Shown: positions 1 through 14,900 of the stretch, piece by piece
Numbering within the stretch: the stretch's first letter is position 1
Layout of the letters: every line of letters starts with the position of its first letter
Assembly (NCBI GenBank): GCA_023375785.1
Contig: SZWC01000099.1
Location: forward strand, 320,503-384,502
Direction of reading: 5' to 3'
DNA: 64,000 nt
Source of the DNA: Penium margaritaceum
Lineage: Eukaryota; Streptophyta; Zygnematophyceae; Desmidiales; Peniaceae
Position numbers and translations under genes: made by a program
The notes under the pieces: generated by a model
The model's input: only the letters and a program-made list of their open reading frames with translations
The model's database searches: none
Told to the model about the DNA's origin: nothing

Positions 1-3000
1 AGATGTACTAGGCATGATCTTGCAGGTCCAAACAAGGTAGAATACTGGTGGCTCGGTGTGGCTATTGTGCGCAATGCCTTGACAAAGTTGGCATGTGCCA
101 CTGACAATGACCACACATTTATCCAAGTGACTTTTACTTCTATTGATCATAACACGAGTCAGCCACAGTCAGAGTGTCCAATCATAGTGCAGATGCACTA
201 GGCGTGATCTTGCGGGTTCAAACAAGGTAGAATACTGGTGGCTCGGTGTGGCTATTGTGCGCAATGCCATGACAAAGTTGGCATGTTCCACTGACCATGA
301 CCACAAATGTATCCAAGTGACTTTTACTTCTATTGATCAAAACACAAGTCGGTAACGGTCAGAGTGACCAATCACAGTGCAAATGTACTAGGCATGATCT
401 TGTAGGTGCAAACGAGGTATAATACTGGTGGCTCGGTGTGGCTCTTATGCGCAATGCCTTGAAAAAGTTCGCATGTGCCACTGACCATGACCAAAAATGT
501 ATCCAAGTGACGTTTACTTCCATTGATCATAATACAAGGCAGCCACAGTCCGAGTGTCCAATCACAGTGCAGATGTACTGGGCATGATTTTGCACTTATA
601 AACAAGGTAGAATACTGGTAGCTCGGTGTGGCTATTGTGCGCAATGCCTTGACAAAGTTGGCATGTGCCACTGACCATGACCACAAAGTTTACCAAGTGA
701 CTCTTACTTCTACGAATCATAACACGAGTCAGCCACTGTCAGAGTGTCCAATCACAGTGCAGATATACTGCGCATGACCATGCAGGTATATACAGGGTAG
801 AATACTGGTGGTTCGGTGTGGCTATTATGCGCAACGCCTTGACAAAGTTGGCATGTGCCACTGACCATGACCACAAATGCATCCTCGTATCTTTTACTTC
901 TATTAATCATAACACGAGTCAGCCACGGTCAGAGTGTCCGATCACAGTGCAGATATACTAGACATGATCTTGCAGGTACAAACAAGGTAGAATACTGGTG
1001 GCTTGGTGTGGCTATTGTGCGCAATGTCTTGACAAAGTTGGCATGTGCCACTGACCATGACCACAAAGCTTACCAAGTGACTTTAACTTCGACGAATCAT
1101 AACACGAGTCAGGCACAGTCAGAGTACCCAATCACAGTGAAAATCTAATATGCATGACATTGCAGGTATAAACAGGGTAGAAAGCCGTTGGCTTGGCACG
1201 GCTATTGTGCGCAATGCCTTGACAAAGTTGGCATGTGCCACTGACAATGACCACAAAGTTTATCAAGTACATTCAACGGCTATGAATCACAACACGAGTC
1301 AGCCACGGTCAGAGTGTCCAATCACAGTGCACATATAGTGGGCATGACCTTGCAGGTATAAACAAGGTAGAATACTGGTGGCTTGGTGTGGCTAGTTTGC
1401 GCAATGCCTTGACAAAGTTGGCATGTGCCACTGACCATGACCACAAATGTATCCAAGTGACTTTTACTTCTATTGATCATACAACAAGTCAGCCACAGTC
1501 AGAGTGTCCAATCACAATGCAGATATACTAGGCATGATATTGCAGGTGCAAACAAGGTAGAATACTGGTGGCTCGGTGTCGCTATTGTGCGCAATGCCTT
1601 GACAAAGATGGCATGTGCCACTGGCCATGACCACAAAGTTTACCAAGTGACTTTAACTTCTATGAATCACAACACGAGTCAGCCACGGTCAGAGTGTCCA
1701 ATCCAGTGCAGGTGTAATAGGCATGATCTTGCTGGTGCAAACAAGGTATAATGCTGGTGGCACGGTGTGGCTATTGTGCGCAATTCCTTGACAAAGTTTG
1801 CATGTGCCACTGACCATGACCACAAATGTATCCAAGTGACTTTTACTTCTATTGATTATAACACAAGTCAGCCACGGTCAGAGTATCCAATCACAGTGCA
1901 GATGTACTAGGCATGATCTTGCTGGTGCAAACAAGGTATAATACTGGTGGCACGGTGTGGCTATTGTGCGCACTTCCTTCACAAAGTTGGCATGTGCCAC
2001 TGACCATGACCACAAAGTTTACCAGGTGATTTAACTTATACGGATCGTAACACGAGTCAGCCACCGTCGGAGTGCCCAATCACAGTTCAGATGTACTAGG
2101 CATGACCTGCAGGTATGAACAAGGTAAAAAACCGGTGGCTTGGCAAGGCTATTGTGCGCAATGCCTTGACAAAGTTGGCATGTGCCACTGACCATGACCA
2201 CAACGTTTACCAAGTACCTTAAACGGCTATGAATAATAACACGGGTCAGCTACAGTCAGAGTGTCCACTCACAGTGCAGATATTCTGGGCATGACCTTGC
2301 AGGCATAAACAAGGTAGAATACTGGTGGCTTGGTGTGGCTGATGTGCGCAATGCCTTGACAAAGTTGGCATGTGCCACTGACCATGACCACAAATGTTTT
2401 TAAGTGACTTTTACTTATATTGATCGTAACACGAGTCAGCCACGATCAGAGTGTTCAATAACAGTACAGATGTACTCGGAATGATCTTGCATGTACAAAC
2501 AAGTAGAACACAGGTGGCTTGGTGTGGCTATTGTGCGCAATGCCTTGACAAAGTTGGCATGTGCCACTGACCATGACCACAAAGTTTACCAAGTGACTTT
2601 AACTTCTACGAATCGTAACACGAGTTAGTCACAGTCTAAGTGCCCAATCACAGTTCAGATGTACTAGGCATGACCTTGCAGGTACAAACAAGGAAAAAAA
2701 CCAGTGGCTTGGTACGGCTATTATGCGCAATGCCTTGACAAAGTTGGCATGTGCCACTGACCATGACCACAAAGTTTACCAAGTACCTTAAACGGTTATG
2801 AATCATAACACGAGTCAGCCATGGTCAGAGTGTCCAATGTCAGTGCGGATATACTGGGCATGACCTTGCAGGTATAAACAGGGCAAAAACCTGGTGGCAT
2901 GGCACGGCTGTTGTGCGCAATGCCTTCACACAGTTGGCATGTGCCACTGACCATGACCACCACGTTTACCAAGTACCTTAAACGGCTATGAAAAATAACA

Positions 3001-6000
3001 TGAGTCAGCCACGACCAGCGTGTCCAATAACAGTGCAGATTTACTAGGCATAATCTTGCAGGTGCAAACAAGGTTCAGTACTGGTGGCTCGGTGTGGCTA
3101 TTGTGCGGAATGCCTTGACAGAGTTGGCATGTGCCACTGACCATGACCACAAGGTTTACCAAGTACCTTAAACGGCTATGAATCATAACACGAGTCAGCC
3201 TCAGTTTGAATGTCCAATCACAGCGCACATCTAATACGCATGACCTTGCAGGTACAAACAAGGTAAAAAACCGGTGGCTTGGCACGGCTATTGTGCGCAA
3301 TGCCTTGACAAAGTTGGCATGTGCCACTGACTATGACCACAAAGCTTACCAAGTACATTTAACGTCTATGAATCATAACACGAGTCAGCCACGGTCCGAG
3401 TGTCCAGTCACATTGCAGATATACTGGACATGACCTTACAGGTATAAACAAGGTAGAATACTTGTGGCTCGGTGTGGCTATTGTGCACCATGCCTAAACC
3501 CTAAATGAATCCAAGGGAATTTTACTTCTATTGATCATAACACGAGTCAGCCACAGTCAGAGTGTCCAATCACATTGCAGATGTACTAGGCATGATCTTT
3601 TATGTGCAAACAAGGTAGAATACTGGTGGCTCTATGTGGCTATTGTGCACAATGCCATGACAAAGTTGGCATGTTTCACTGACCATGACCACAAAGTTTA
3701 CCAAGTACCTGAAACGGATACAAATCATAACATGAGTCAGCCACGGTCAGGGTGTCCAATCAGAGTGAAGATATACTAGGCATCTTGCAGGTACAAACAA
3801 GGTAGGATACTGGTGGCTTGGTGTGGCTATTGTGCACAATGCCTGGACAAAGTTGGCATGTGCCACTGACCATGACCACAAATGTATCCAAGTGACTTTT
3901 ACTTCTATTGATCATAATACGAGTCAGCCACGGTCGGAGTGTCCAATCACGATGCAGATGTACTAGGCATGATCATGCATGTGCAGAAAAGGTAGAATAC
4001 TGGTGGTTCGGTGTGGCTATTGTGCGCAATGCCTGGACAAAGTTGGCATGTGCCACTGACCATGACCACAAATGTATCCAAGTGACTTTTACTTCTATTG
4101 ATCATAATACGAGTCAGCCACGGTCGGAGTGTCCAATCACGATGCAGATGTACTAGGCATGATCATGCATGTGCAGAAAAGGTAGAATACTGGTGGTTCG
4201 GTGTGGCTATTGTGCGCAATGCCTTGACAAAGTTGGCATGTGCCACTGACCATGACCACAATGTTTACCAAGTGACCTTAACTTCTACGAATCCTAACAC
4301 GAGTCAGCCACAGTCAGAGTACCCAATCACAATGTAGATGTACTAGGCGTGACCTTACATGTATAAACAATGTAAAAACCGGTGGCTTGGCACGGCTATT
4401 GTGCACAATGCCTTGACAATGTTGGCATGTGCCAGTGACCATGACCACAAAGTTTACCAAGTACCTGAAACGAGTATGAATCATAACACGAGTCAGCCAC
4501 GGTCAGAGTGTCTAATCACAGTACAGATATATTGGACATGGACTTGTAGGTACAAACAAGGCAGAATACTGGTGGCTCGGTGTGGCTATTGTGCGCAATG
4601 CCTTGACAAAGTTGGCATGTACCACTGACCATGACCAAAAATGTATCCAAGTGACACTTACTTCTATTCATCATAACACGAGTCAGCTACGATCAGAGTG
4701 CCCAATCATAGTGCAGATGCATAGGCATGACCTTGCAGGAATACACAAGGTAGAATACTGGTGGCTTGGTGTGGCTATTGCACGCAATTCCTTGACAAAG
4801 TTGGCATGTGCCACTGACCATGACCACAAATGTTTACCAAGTGACTTAAACTTCTACGAATCGTAATACGAGTCAGCCATGGTCAGAGTGTCCAATCACA
4901 GTGCAGATATACTGGGCATGACCTTGCAGGTACAAACAAGGTAGAATACTGGTGGCTCGGTGTGGCTATTGTGCGCAATGCCGTGACAGAGTTGGCATGT
5001 ACCACTGACCATGACCACAAATGTATCCACGTGACTTTTACTTCTATTGATCATAAGACGAGTCAGCCACAGTCAGAGTGTCCAATCAGAGTGCAGATGA
5101 ACTAGGCATGATCTTGCAGGTACAAACAAGGTAGATTACTGGTGGCTTGTTGTGGCTATTGTGTGTAATTCCTTGACAAAGTTGGCATGTGCCACTGACC
5201 ATGACCACAAAAGTATCCAAGTGACTTTTACTTCTATTGATCATAAAACGAGACAGCCACGGTCAGCGTGTCCAATCACAGTACAGATGTACTAGGCATG
5301 GTCTTGCAGGTGCAAACAAGGTACAATACTGGTGGCTTGGTGTGGCTATGGTTCGCAATGCCTTGACAAAGTTGGCATGTGCCACTGACCATGACCACAG
5401 ATTTTACCAAGTGACTTAAACTTTTACGAATTGTAACACGTGTCAGCCACAGTCAAAGTGTACAATCACAGTGCAGATATACTTGGCATGACCTTGCAAA
5501 TACAAACAAGGTAGAATATTGGTGGCTTAGTGTGTCTATTGTGCATAATGCCTTGACAAAGTTGGCATGTTCCACTGACCATGACCACAAATGTATCCAA
5601 GTGACTTTTATTTACATTGATCATAACTCGAGTCAACCACGGTCAGAGTGTCCAATCACAGTACAGATGTACTATTCATGACCTTGCAGGTGCATACAAG
5701 GTAGAATAGTGGTGGCTCAGTGTGGCTATTCTGCGCAATGCCGTGAAAGGGTTGGCATGTGACACTGACCATGACCACTGAGTTTACCAAGTGACATTAA
5801 CTTATACGAATCGTAACACGAGTCAGCCACAGTCAGGGTGCCCAATCATAGTTCCGATATACTGGGCCTTACCTTGGAGGTATAAAAAAGGTAAGAAACC
5901 GGTGGCTTGGTGTGGCTATTGTGTGCAATGCCTTGACAAATTTGGCATGTACCACTGACAATGACCAAAAATGTATCCAAGTGACTCTTACTTCTATTGA

Positions 6001-9000
6001 TCATAACACGAGTCAGCCACGATCAGAGTGTCCAATCATAGTGCAGATGTACTAGGGATGACCTTGCAGGTATAAACAAGGTAGAATACCGGTGGCTCGC
6101 TGTGGCTATTGTGCGCAATGCCTTGACAAAGTTGGCATGTTCGTCTGACCATGACCACTAATGTATCTAGGTGACTTTTGCTTCTATTGATCATAACACA
6201 AGCCAGCCACAGTCAGAGTGTCCAATCACAGTGTAGATATACTGGGCATGACCTTGCTGGCACAAACAAGGTAGAATACTGGTAGCTCGGTGTTGCTATT
6301 GTGCGCAATGCCTTAACAAAGTTGGCATTTGCCACTGACCATGACCACAAATGTTTACCAAGTGACTGTAACTTATACGAATCGTAACACGAGTCAGCCA
6401 TGGTCAGAGTGTCCAATCACAGTGTAGATATACTGGGCATGACATTGCAGGTACAAACAAGGTAGAATACTGGTGGCTCGGTGTGGCTATTGTGCGCAAT
6501 GCCTTGACAAAGTTAGCCTGTGCCACTGACCATGACGACAAATGTATCTGAGTGACTTTTACTTCTATTGATCATAACACGAGTCAGCCACGGTCAGAGT
6601 GTCCTGTCACAGTGCAGATGTACTAGGCATGATCTTGCAGGTGCAAACAAGGTAGAATAATACTGACCATGACCACAAAGTTTACCAAGTGACTTCAACT
6701 TCTACGAATCATAACACGAGTCAGCCACGGTCAGAGTACCCAATCATTGTGCATATCTAATATGCACGATCTTGCAGGTATGAACAGGGTAAAAACCTGG
6801 TGGCTTCGCACGGCTATTGTACGTAATGTCTTGACAAAGTCGGCATGTGCCACTGACCATGACCACAAACTTTACCAAGTACATGAAACGACTATGAATC
6901 ATAACCCGAGTCAGCCACGGTCAGAGTGTCCAATCACAGTGCAGATGTTCTAGGCATGATCTTGCAGGTACAAACAAGGTGTAATACTGGTGGCTCGGTG
7001 TGGCTATTGTGCGCAATGCCTTGACAAAGTTGGCATGTGCCACTGACCATGACCACAAATGTATCCAAGTGACTTTTACTTCTATTTATCATAACGCGAG
7101 TCAGCCACAGTCAGAGTGTCCAACCACAATGCAGATGTACTAGGTATGATCTTGCAGGCTCAAACAAGGTAGAATACTGGTGGCTCGGTGTGGCTATTGT
7201 GCGCAATGCCTTGACAAAGTTGAGATGTGCCACTCACTATGACCCCAAATGTTTACCAAGTGACTTCAACTTCTACGAACCGTAGCACGAGTCACCCACC
7301 GTCAGAGAGCCCAATCATAGTTCAGATGTACTAGGCAAGACCTTGCGGGTATGAAAAAGGAAAAAAACAGATGGCTTGGCACGGCTTTTGTGCGCAGTGC
7401 CTTAACAAAGTTGGCATGTGCCACTGACAATGACCACAAAGTATACCAATTATCTTAAACGGCTATGAATCATAACATGAGTCAGCCACAGTCATATTGT
7501 CCAATCACAGTGCAGATATACTGGGCATGACCTTACAGGTATAAACAAAGTAGAATACTGGTGGCTTGGTGTGGCTATTGCGTGCAATGCCTTGACAAAG
7601 TTGGCATGTGCCACTGACCATGACCACAAATGTATCCAAGTGACTTTTATTTCTGTTGATCATAAAACGAGTCAGCCATAGTCGGAGTGTCCAATCACAG
7701 TGTAGATGTACTACGCATGATCTTGCAGGTGCAAACAAGGTAGAATACTGGTGGCTCGGTGTGGCTATTGTGCGCAATGCCTTGACAAATTTGGCATGTG
7801 CCGCTGACCATGACCACAAATGTATCCAAGTGACTTTTACTTCTATTGATCATAACACAAGTCAGCCACGGTCAGAGTGTCCAATAACAGTGCACATTTA
7901 CTAGGCATGATCTTGCCGGTGCAAACAAGGTATAATACTAGTAACTCGGTGTGGATATTCTGCGCAATGCCTTGAAAATGTTGGCATGTGCCACTGACCA
8001 TGACCACAAAGTTTCTAAGTACCTTAAACGGCTATGAATCATAACACGAGTCAGCCACGGTCAGAGTGTCCAATCACAGTGCAGATATATTGGGCATGAC
8101 CTTGCAGGTATAAACGAGGTAGAATACCAGTGGCTCGGTGTGGCTATTGTGCGCAATGCATTGACAAAGTTGGCATGTGCCACTGACCATGACCACAAAT
8201 GTATCCAAGTGACTTTTGCTTCTATTGATCATAACACGAGTCAGCCACGATCAGAGTGTCAAATCAAAGTACAGATGTACTAGGCATGATCTTGCAGGTG
8301 CAAAAAAGGTATAATACTGGTGTCTTGGCACGGCTATTGTACGCAATGCCTTCACAAAGTTGGCATGTGGCAAAGTTGGCATGTGCCAAATGTATCTAAG
8401 TGACTTTTACTTCTATTGATCATAACACGAGTCATCCACGGTCAGAGCGTCCAATCACAGTGCAAATCTAATATGCATGACCTTGCAGGTTTAAACAAGG
8501 TAAAAACCCGGTAGCTTGGCACGACTATTGTGTGTAATGCCTTGACAAAGTTGGCATGTACCACTGACCATGACCACAAAGATTACCAAGTACCTTAAAC
8601 GGATATGAATCATAACACGAGTCAGCCACGGTCAGAGTATCCAATCACAGTGCACATCTAATATGCATGACCTTGCAGGTATAAGCAGGGGAAGAAACCG
8701 GTGTCTTGGCATGGCTATTATGTGCAATGCCTTGACAAAGTTGGCATGTGCCACTGACCATGACCACAAAGTCTACCAATTGACTTTAACTTCTACAAAT
8801 TGTAACATGAGTGAGCCACATTCAGAGTGCCCACTCACAGCGTACATCTAATATGCATGACCTTGCAAGAATAAAGAAGGTAAACTACCGGTGGCTTGGC
8901 ACGCATACTGTGCGGAATGCCTTGACAAAGTTGGCATGTGCCACTGACCATGACAACAAAGGTTACCAATTACCTTCAACGGCTATGAATCATAACACGA

Positions 9001-11911
9001 TTCAGCCACGGTCAAAGTGTCCTATCACAGTGCAGATATACATGATATGATCGTGCAGGTTCAATAAAGGTATAATACTGGTAGATCGCTGTGGCTATTG
9101 TGCGCAATGCCTTGACAAAGGTGACATGTGCCACTGACCATGACCACAAAGTTTACCAAGTGACCTTAAGTTCTACGAGTCATAACACGAGTCAGCCACG
9201 ATTAGAGTGTCCAATCAAAGTGTAGATGTACTAGGCATGATCTTGAAGGTGCAAACAAGGTAGAGTACTCGTAGCTCGGTGTGGCTATTGTACATAATGC
9301 CTTGACAAAGTTGGCATGTGCCACTGACCATGACCACAAATGTATCCAAGTGACTTTTACTTCTATTGATCATACCTTGAGTCAACCACGGTCAGAGTGT
9401 CCAATCATAGTGCATATGTACCAGACATGATCTTGCATGTGCAAAGAAGGTATAATACCGGTGGCTCGATGTGGCTATTATGCGCAATGCCTTGACAAAG
9501 TTGGCATGTGCCACTGCCCATGACCACAAAGTTTACCAAGTACCTTAAACGACTATGAATCATAACACCTGTCAGCCACGGTTAGAGTACCCAATCATAG
9601 TACAGATATACTAGGAATGGTCTTGCAGGTGCAAACAAGGTATAATACCGGTGGCTCGGTGTGGCTATTGTGCGCAATGCCTTGCCAAAGTTGGCATGTG
9701 CCATTGACCATGACCACAAATGTATCCAAGTGACTTTTACTTCTATTGATCATAACACGAGTCAGCCACGGTCAGATTGTCCAATCATAGTGCACATGTA
9801 CTAGGCATGATCTTGCAGGTACAAACAAGGTAGAATACCGGTGGCTCAGTGTGGCTATTGTGCGCAATGCCTTGACAAAGTTGGCATGTGCCACTGACCA
9901 TGACCACAAAGTTTACCAGGTGACTTTAACTTTTACAAATCGTAACACGAGTCAGCCACAGTCAGAGTGCCCAATCACAGTTCAGATGTATTAGGCATGA
10001 CCTTAAAGGTATAAACAAGGTAAAACCCAGTGGCTTGGCACGGCTATTGTGCGCAATGCCTTGACAAAGTTGGCATGTGCCACTGACCATGACCACAAAG
10101 TGTACCAAGTACCTTAAACGGCTATGAATCATAACAGAAGTCAGCCGCGGTAAGAGTGTTCAATCACAGTGCAAAAATACTGGGCATGACCTTGCAGGTA
10201 TAAACAAGGTAGAATACAGGTGGCTCGGTGTGGCTATTATGCGCAATGCCTTGACAAAGTTGGCATGTGCCACTGACCGTGACCACAAATGTATCCAAGT
10301 GACTTTTACTTCTATTGATCATAATAGGAATCAGCCACGGTCAGAGTATTTAATCACAGTGCAGATGTACTAGGCATGATCGTGCGGGTAGAAACAAGGT
10401 AGAATACTGGTGGCTCGGTGTGGCTATTGTGCGCAATGCCTTGACAAAGTTGGCATGTGCCACTCACCATGACCACAAAGTTTACCAAGTGACTTTAACT
10501 TCTACAGATTGTAACACGAGTCAGCCACGGTCAGAGTGCCCAATCACAGCACACATATAATATGCATGACCTTGCATGTATAAACAAGGTAAAAAACCGG
10601 TGGCTTGGCATGGCTAATGTGCGCAATGCCTTGACAGAGTTGGCATGTGCCACTGACCATGACCACAAAGTTTACCAAGTAGCTTAAACGGCTATGAATC
10701 ATAACACGAGTCAGCCAAGGTCAGAGTGTCCAGTCACAGTGCAGATATACTAGGCATGACCTTGCAGGTACAAACAAGGTAAAAAACGGTGGCCCGGTGT
10801 GGCTATTGTGCGCAATGCCTTGACAAAGTTGGCATGTGCCACAGACCATGACCACAAAGTCTACCAAGTGACTTCAACTCCTACAAATCGTAACATGAGT
10901 CAGCCACAGTCTGAGTGCACAATCACAGCGTACACCAAATATGCATGACCTTGCAGGAATAAACATGGTTTAAAACCGGTGCCTTGCCACGGCTATTGTG
11001 CGTAATGCCTTGACAGAGTTGGCATGTGCCACTGACCATGACCACAAAGATTACCAAGTAGCTTAAACGGCTATGAATCATAACACGAGGCAGCCACGGT
11101 CAGAGTGTCCAATCAGAGTGGAGATATACTGGGTATGACCTTGTAGGTATAAACAAGGTAGAATAATGGTGGCTTGGTGTTACTATTGTGCGCAATGCCT
11201 TGACAAAGTTGGCATGTGCCACTGACCATGACCACAAATGTATCCAAGTGACTTTTACTTCTATTGATCATAACACGAGTCAGCCACGGTCAGAGTGTCC
11301 AATCAGAGTGGAGATATACTGGGTAAGACCTTGTAGGTATAAACAAGGTAGAATAATGGTGGCTTGGTGTTACTATTGTGCGCAATGCCTTGACAAAGTT
11401 GGCATGTGCCACTGACCATGACCACAAATGTATCCAAGTGACTTTTACTTCTAATGATCATAACACAATTCAGCTACAGTCAGAGTCTCCAATCACAATG
11501 CACCTCTAATGTGCATGACCTTGCAGGTATAAATAATGTAAAAAACCGGTTGCTTGGCACGGTTATTGTGCGCAATGCCTTGACAGAGTTGGCATGTGCC
11601 ACTGACCATGACCACAAAGTTTACCAAGTAGCTTAAACGGCTATGAATCATAACACGAGTCAGCCACGGTCAGAGTGTCCAATCACAGTGCAGATATACT
11701 TGATATGATCTTGCAGGTTCAAACAAGGTAGAATACTGGTCGATCGGTGTGGCTATTATGCGCAATGCCTTGTCAAAGGTGGCCTGTCCCACTGACCATG
11801 ACCACGAAGTTTACCAAGTGACCTTAACTTCTACGAATCATAACACGAGTCAGCCACGGTCAAAGTGTCCAATCACAGTGCATATGTACTAGGCATGATC
11901 TTGTAGGTGCA
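1..11911 (+). repeat. 190-bp tandem satellite, array block 1
   Basis: Head-to-tail monomers with a period of 190 bp: the recognisable start (AGATGTACTAGGCATGATC or close variants) recurs at 1, 191, 381 and onward. Each monomer has a strongly conserved core at monomer positions about 69-116, reading GCGCAATGCCTTGACAAAG then TTGGCATGTGCCACTGACC and ATGACCAC. It contains the 12-bp imperfect dyad TGGCATGTGCCA and the direct repeat GACCATGACCA. A variable cassette follows at about 117-160 and comes in three main versions. The element start sequence and the cassettes are less conserved than the core. Monomer neighbours usually differ by roughly 10-20%, but some adjacent pairs (for example 3,8xx-4,1xx and 11,1xx-11,4xx) are nearly identical, which indicates recent local duplication. 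Scattered short 60-121-codon reading frames occur, but 190 is not a multiple of three and they are not genes. Confidence 0.97.
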
Positions 11912-11912
11912 A

Positions 11913-14900
11913 TATCATGCCTGGTACATCTGAACTGTGATTGGACACTCTGACCGTGGCTGACTCGTGTTATGCTCAATAGAAGTGAAAGTCACTTGGA
12001 TACATCTGTGGTCATGGTCAGTGGCACATGCCAACTTTGTCAAGGCCTTGTACATAATAGCCACACCGAGCCATCGGTATTCTACCTTGTTTATACCTGT
12101 AAGGTCATGCCTAGTATATTTGCACTGTGATTGGACACTCTGACCGTGGCTGACTCGTGTTATGATTCATAGCCGTTTAAGGTACTTGGTAAACATTGTG
12201 GTCATGGTCAGTGGCACATGCCAACTTGGTCAAGGCATTGCGCACAATAGCTGTGCTAAGCCATTGGATTTTACCTTGTTTATACCTACAAGGTCATGCC
12301 TAGTACATTTGAACTGTGATTGGGTACTCTGACTGTGGCTGACTCGTGTTACAATTCGTAGAAGTTAAAGTCACTTGGTAAACTTTGCGGTCATGGTCTG
12401 TGGCACATGCCAACTTTGTCAAGGCATTGCGCACAATAGCCGTGCCAAGACACCAGTTTTTTACCCTTCTTATACCTGCAAGGTCATGCATATTAGATGT
12501 GCACTGTGATTGGGTACTCTGACCGTGGCTGACTCGTGTAATGATTCGTAGAAGTTAAAGTCACTTGTGGTCATGGTCATGGTCAGTGGCACATGCCAAC
12601 CCTGTCAAGGCATTGCGCAGAATAGCGACACCGAGCCACCAGTATTCTACCTTGTCTGCACCTGCAAGATCCTGCCTAGTACATCTGCACTGTGATTGGG
12701 CTCTCCGACTGTGGCTTACTCGTATTTTTATCAAAAGAAGTAAAACTCACTTGGATACATTTGTGGTCATGGTCAGTGGCACATGCCAACTTTGGCAAGA
12801 CATTGCGCACAATAGCCACACCGAGCCACTTGTATTATAGCTTATACGTGCAATAACCATGCCCAGTATATCTGCACTGTGATTGGACACTCTGACTGTG
12901 GGTGACGTGTGCTATGATTCATAGCTGTTTAAGGTACTTGGTAAACAGTGTGGTCATGGTCAGTGGCACATGCCAACTTTGTCAAGGCATTGCGCACAAT
13001 AGCCGTGCCAAGCCTCCGGTTTTTTACCTTTTTTATACCTGCAAGGTCATGCATATTAGATGTGCTATGTGATTGGGCACTCTGAATGTGGCTGACTCGT
13101 GTTACGATTCGTATAAGTTAAAGTCACTTGGTAAACTTTGTGGTCATGGTCAGTGGCACATGCCAACTTTGTCAAGGCATTGCGCACAATAGCCGTCCCA
13201 AGCCACCGGTTTTTTACCTAGTGTATACCTGCAAGGTCATGCATATTAGATGTGCACTGTGATTGGGCACTCTGACCATGGCTGACTTGTGTTACGATTC
13301 GTAGAATTTAAAGTCACTTGGTAAACTTTGTGGTCATGGTCAGTGGCACATGCCAATCTGTCAAGGCATTGCGCACAATAGCCACACCGAGCCACCAGTA
13401 TTATACCTTGTTTATGCCTGTAAGGTCATGCTCAGTATATCTGCATTATGATTGGACACTCTGACCATGGCTGACTGGTGTCATAATTCATAGCCGTTTT
13501 ATGTACTTGGTAAAATTCGTGGTCATGGTGAGTGGCACATGCCAACTTTGTCAAGGCATTGCGCACAATAGCCATGCCAAGCCACCAGGTTCTTACCTTG
13601 TTTATACCAGCAAGGTCATGCATATTAGATGTGTACTATGGTTGGGAACTCTGACCGTGGCTGACTTGTCTTATGATTCGTAGAAGTTAAAGTCACTTGG
13701 TAAACTTTGTGATCATGGTCAGTGGCGCATGCCAACTTTGTCAAGGTAATGCACACAATAGCCACACCGAGCCACCAGTATTCTACCTTGTTTGCACCTT
13801 CAAGATCATGCCTAGTACATCTGCACTGTGATCGGACACTCTGACTGTCGGTGACACGTGTTATGATTCGTAGTTGTTTAAGGCACTTGGTAAACTGTGT
13901 GGTCATGGTCAGTGGCACATGCTAACTTTGTCAAGGCATTGCGCACAAAAGCCCTGCCAACCCACCAGTTTGCTACCTTCTTTATACCTGCAAGGTCATG
14001 CATATTAGATGTGCACTGTGATTGGGCACTCAGAATGTGGCTGACTCGTGCTACGATTCGTAGAAGTTAAATTTACTTGGTAAACTTTGTGCTCATGGCC
14101 AGTGGCACATGCCAACTTTGTCAAGGCATTGCGCACAATAGCCGTGCCAAGCCACCAGTTTTTTACCTTGTTTATACCTGCAAGGTCATGCATATTAGAT
14201 GTGCACTGTGATTGGGCACTCTGACCATGGCTGACTCGTGTTACGATTCGTAGAAGTTAAAGTCACTTGGTAAACTTTGTGGTCATGGTCAGTGGCACAT
14301 GCCAACATTGTCAAGGCATTGCGCAGAGTAGCCGCAACAAGCCACAGGTGTTTCACCTTGTTTGAACCTGCAAGATTATGCATAATACATCTGCATTTTG
14401 ATTGGACAAACTGATCGTGGCTGACTTGTGTTATGATCAATAGACGTAAACGTCACTTGGTAAACTTTGTGGTCATGGTCAATGGCACATGCCAATTTGT
14501 CAAGGCATTGCGCACAATAGCCACACTGAGCCACCAGTATTCTACCTTGTTTATACCGGTAAGGTCATGCCCAGTATATCTGCACTGTGATCGGACACTC
14601 TGACTGTGGCTGACTTGTGTTATAATTCATAGCCGTTTAATGTACTTGGTAAAATTTGTGGTCATGGTCAGTTGCACATGCCAACTTTGTCAAGGCATTG
14701 CGCACAATAGCCATGCCAAGCCATCAGGTTTTTACCTTTTTTATACCAACAAGGTCATGCATATTAGATGTGTAGATGTGTACTATGATTGGGTACTCTG
14801 ACCATGGCTGACTTGTCGTACGATTCGTACAAGTTAAAGTCACTTGGTAAACTTTGTGATCATGGTCAGTGGCACATGCCAACTTTGTCAAGGCATTGCG

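Noticed and set aside
69-116. Conserved satellite core as a CENP-B box
   Set aside because: The core does not contain the known CENP-B box pattern (TTCG....A..CGGG); only a generic dyad and a short direct repeat are visible.
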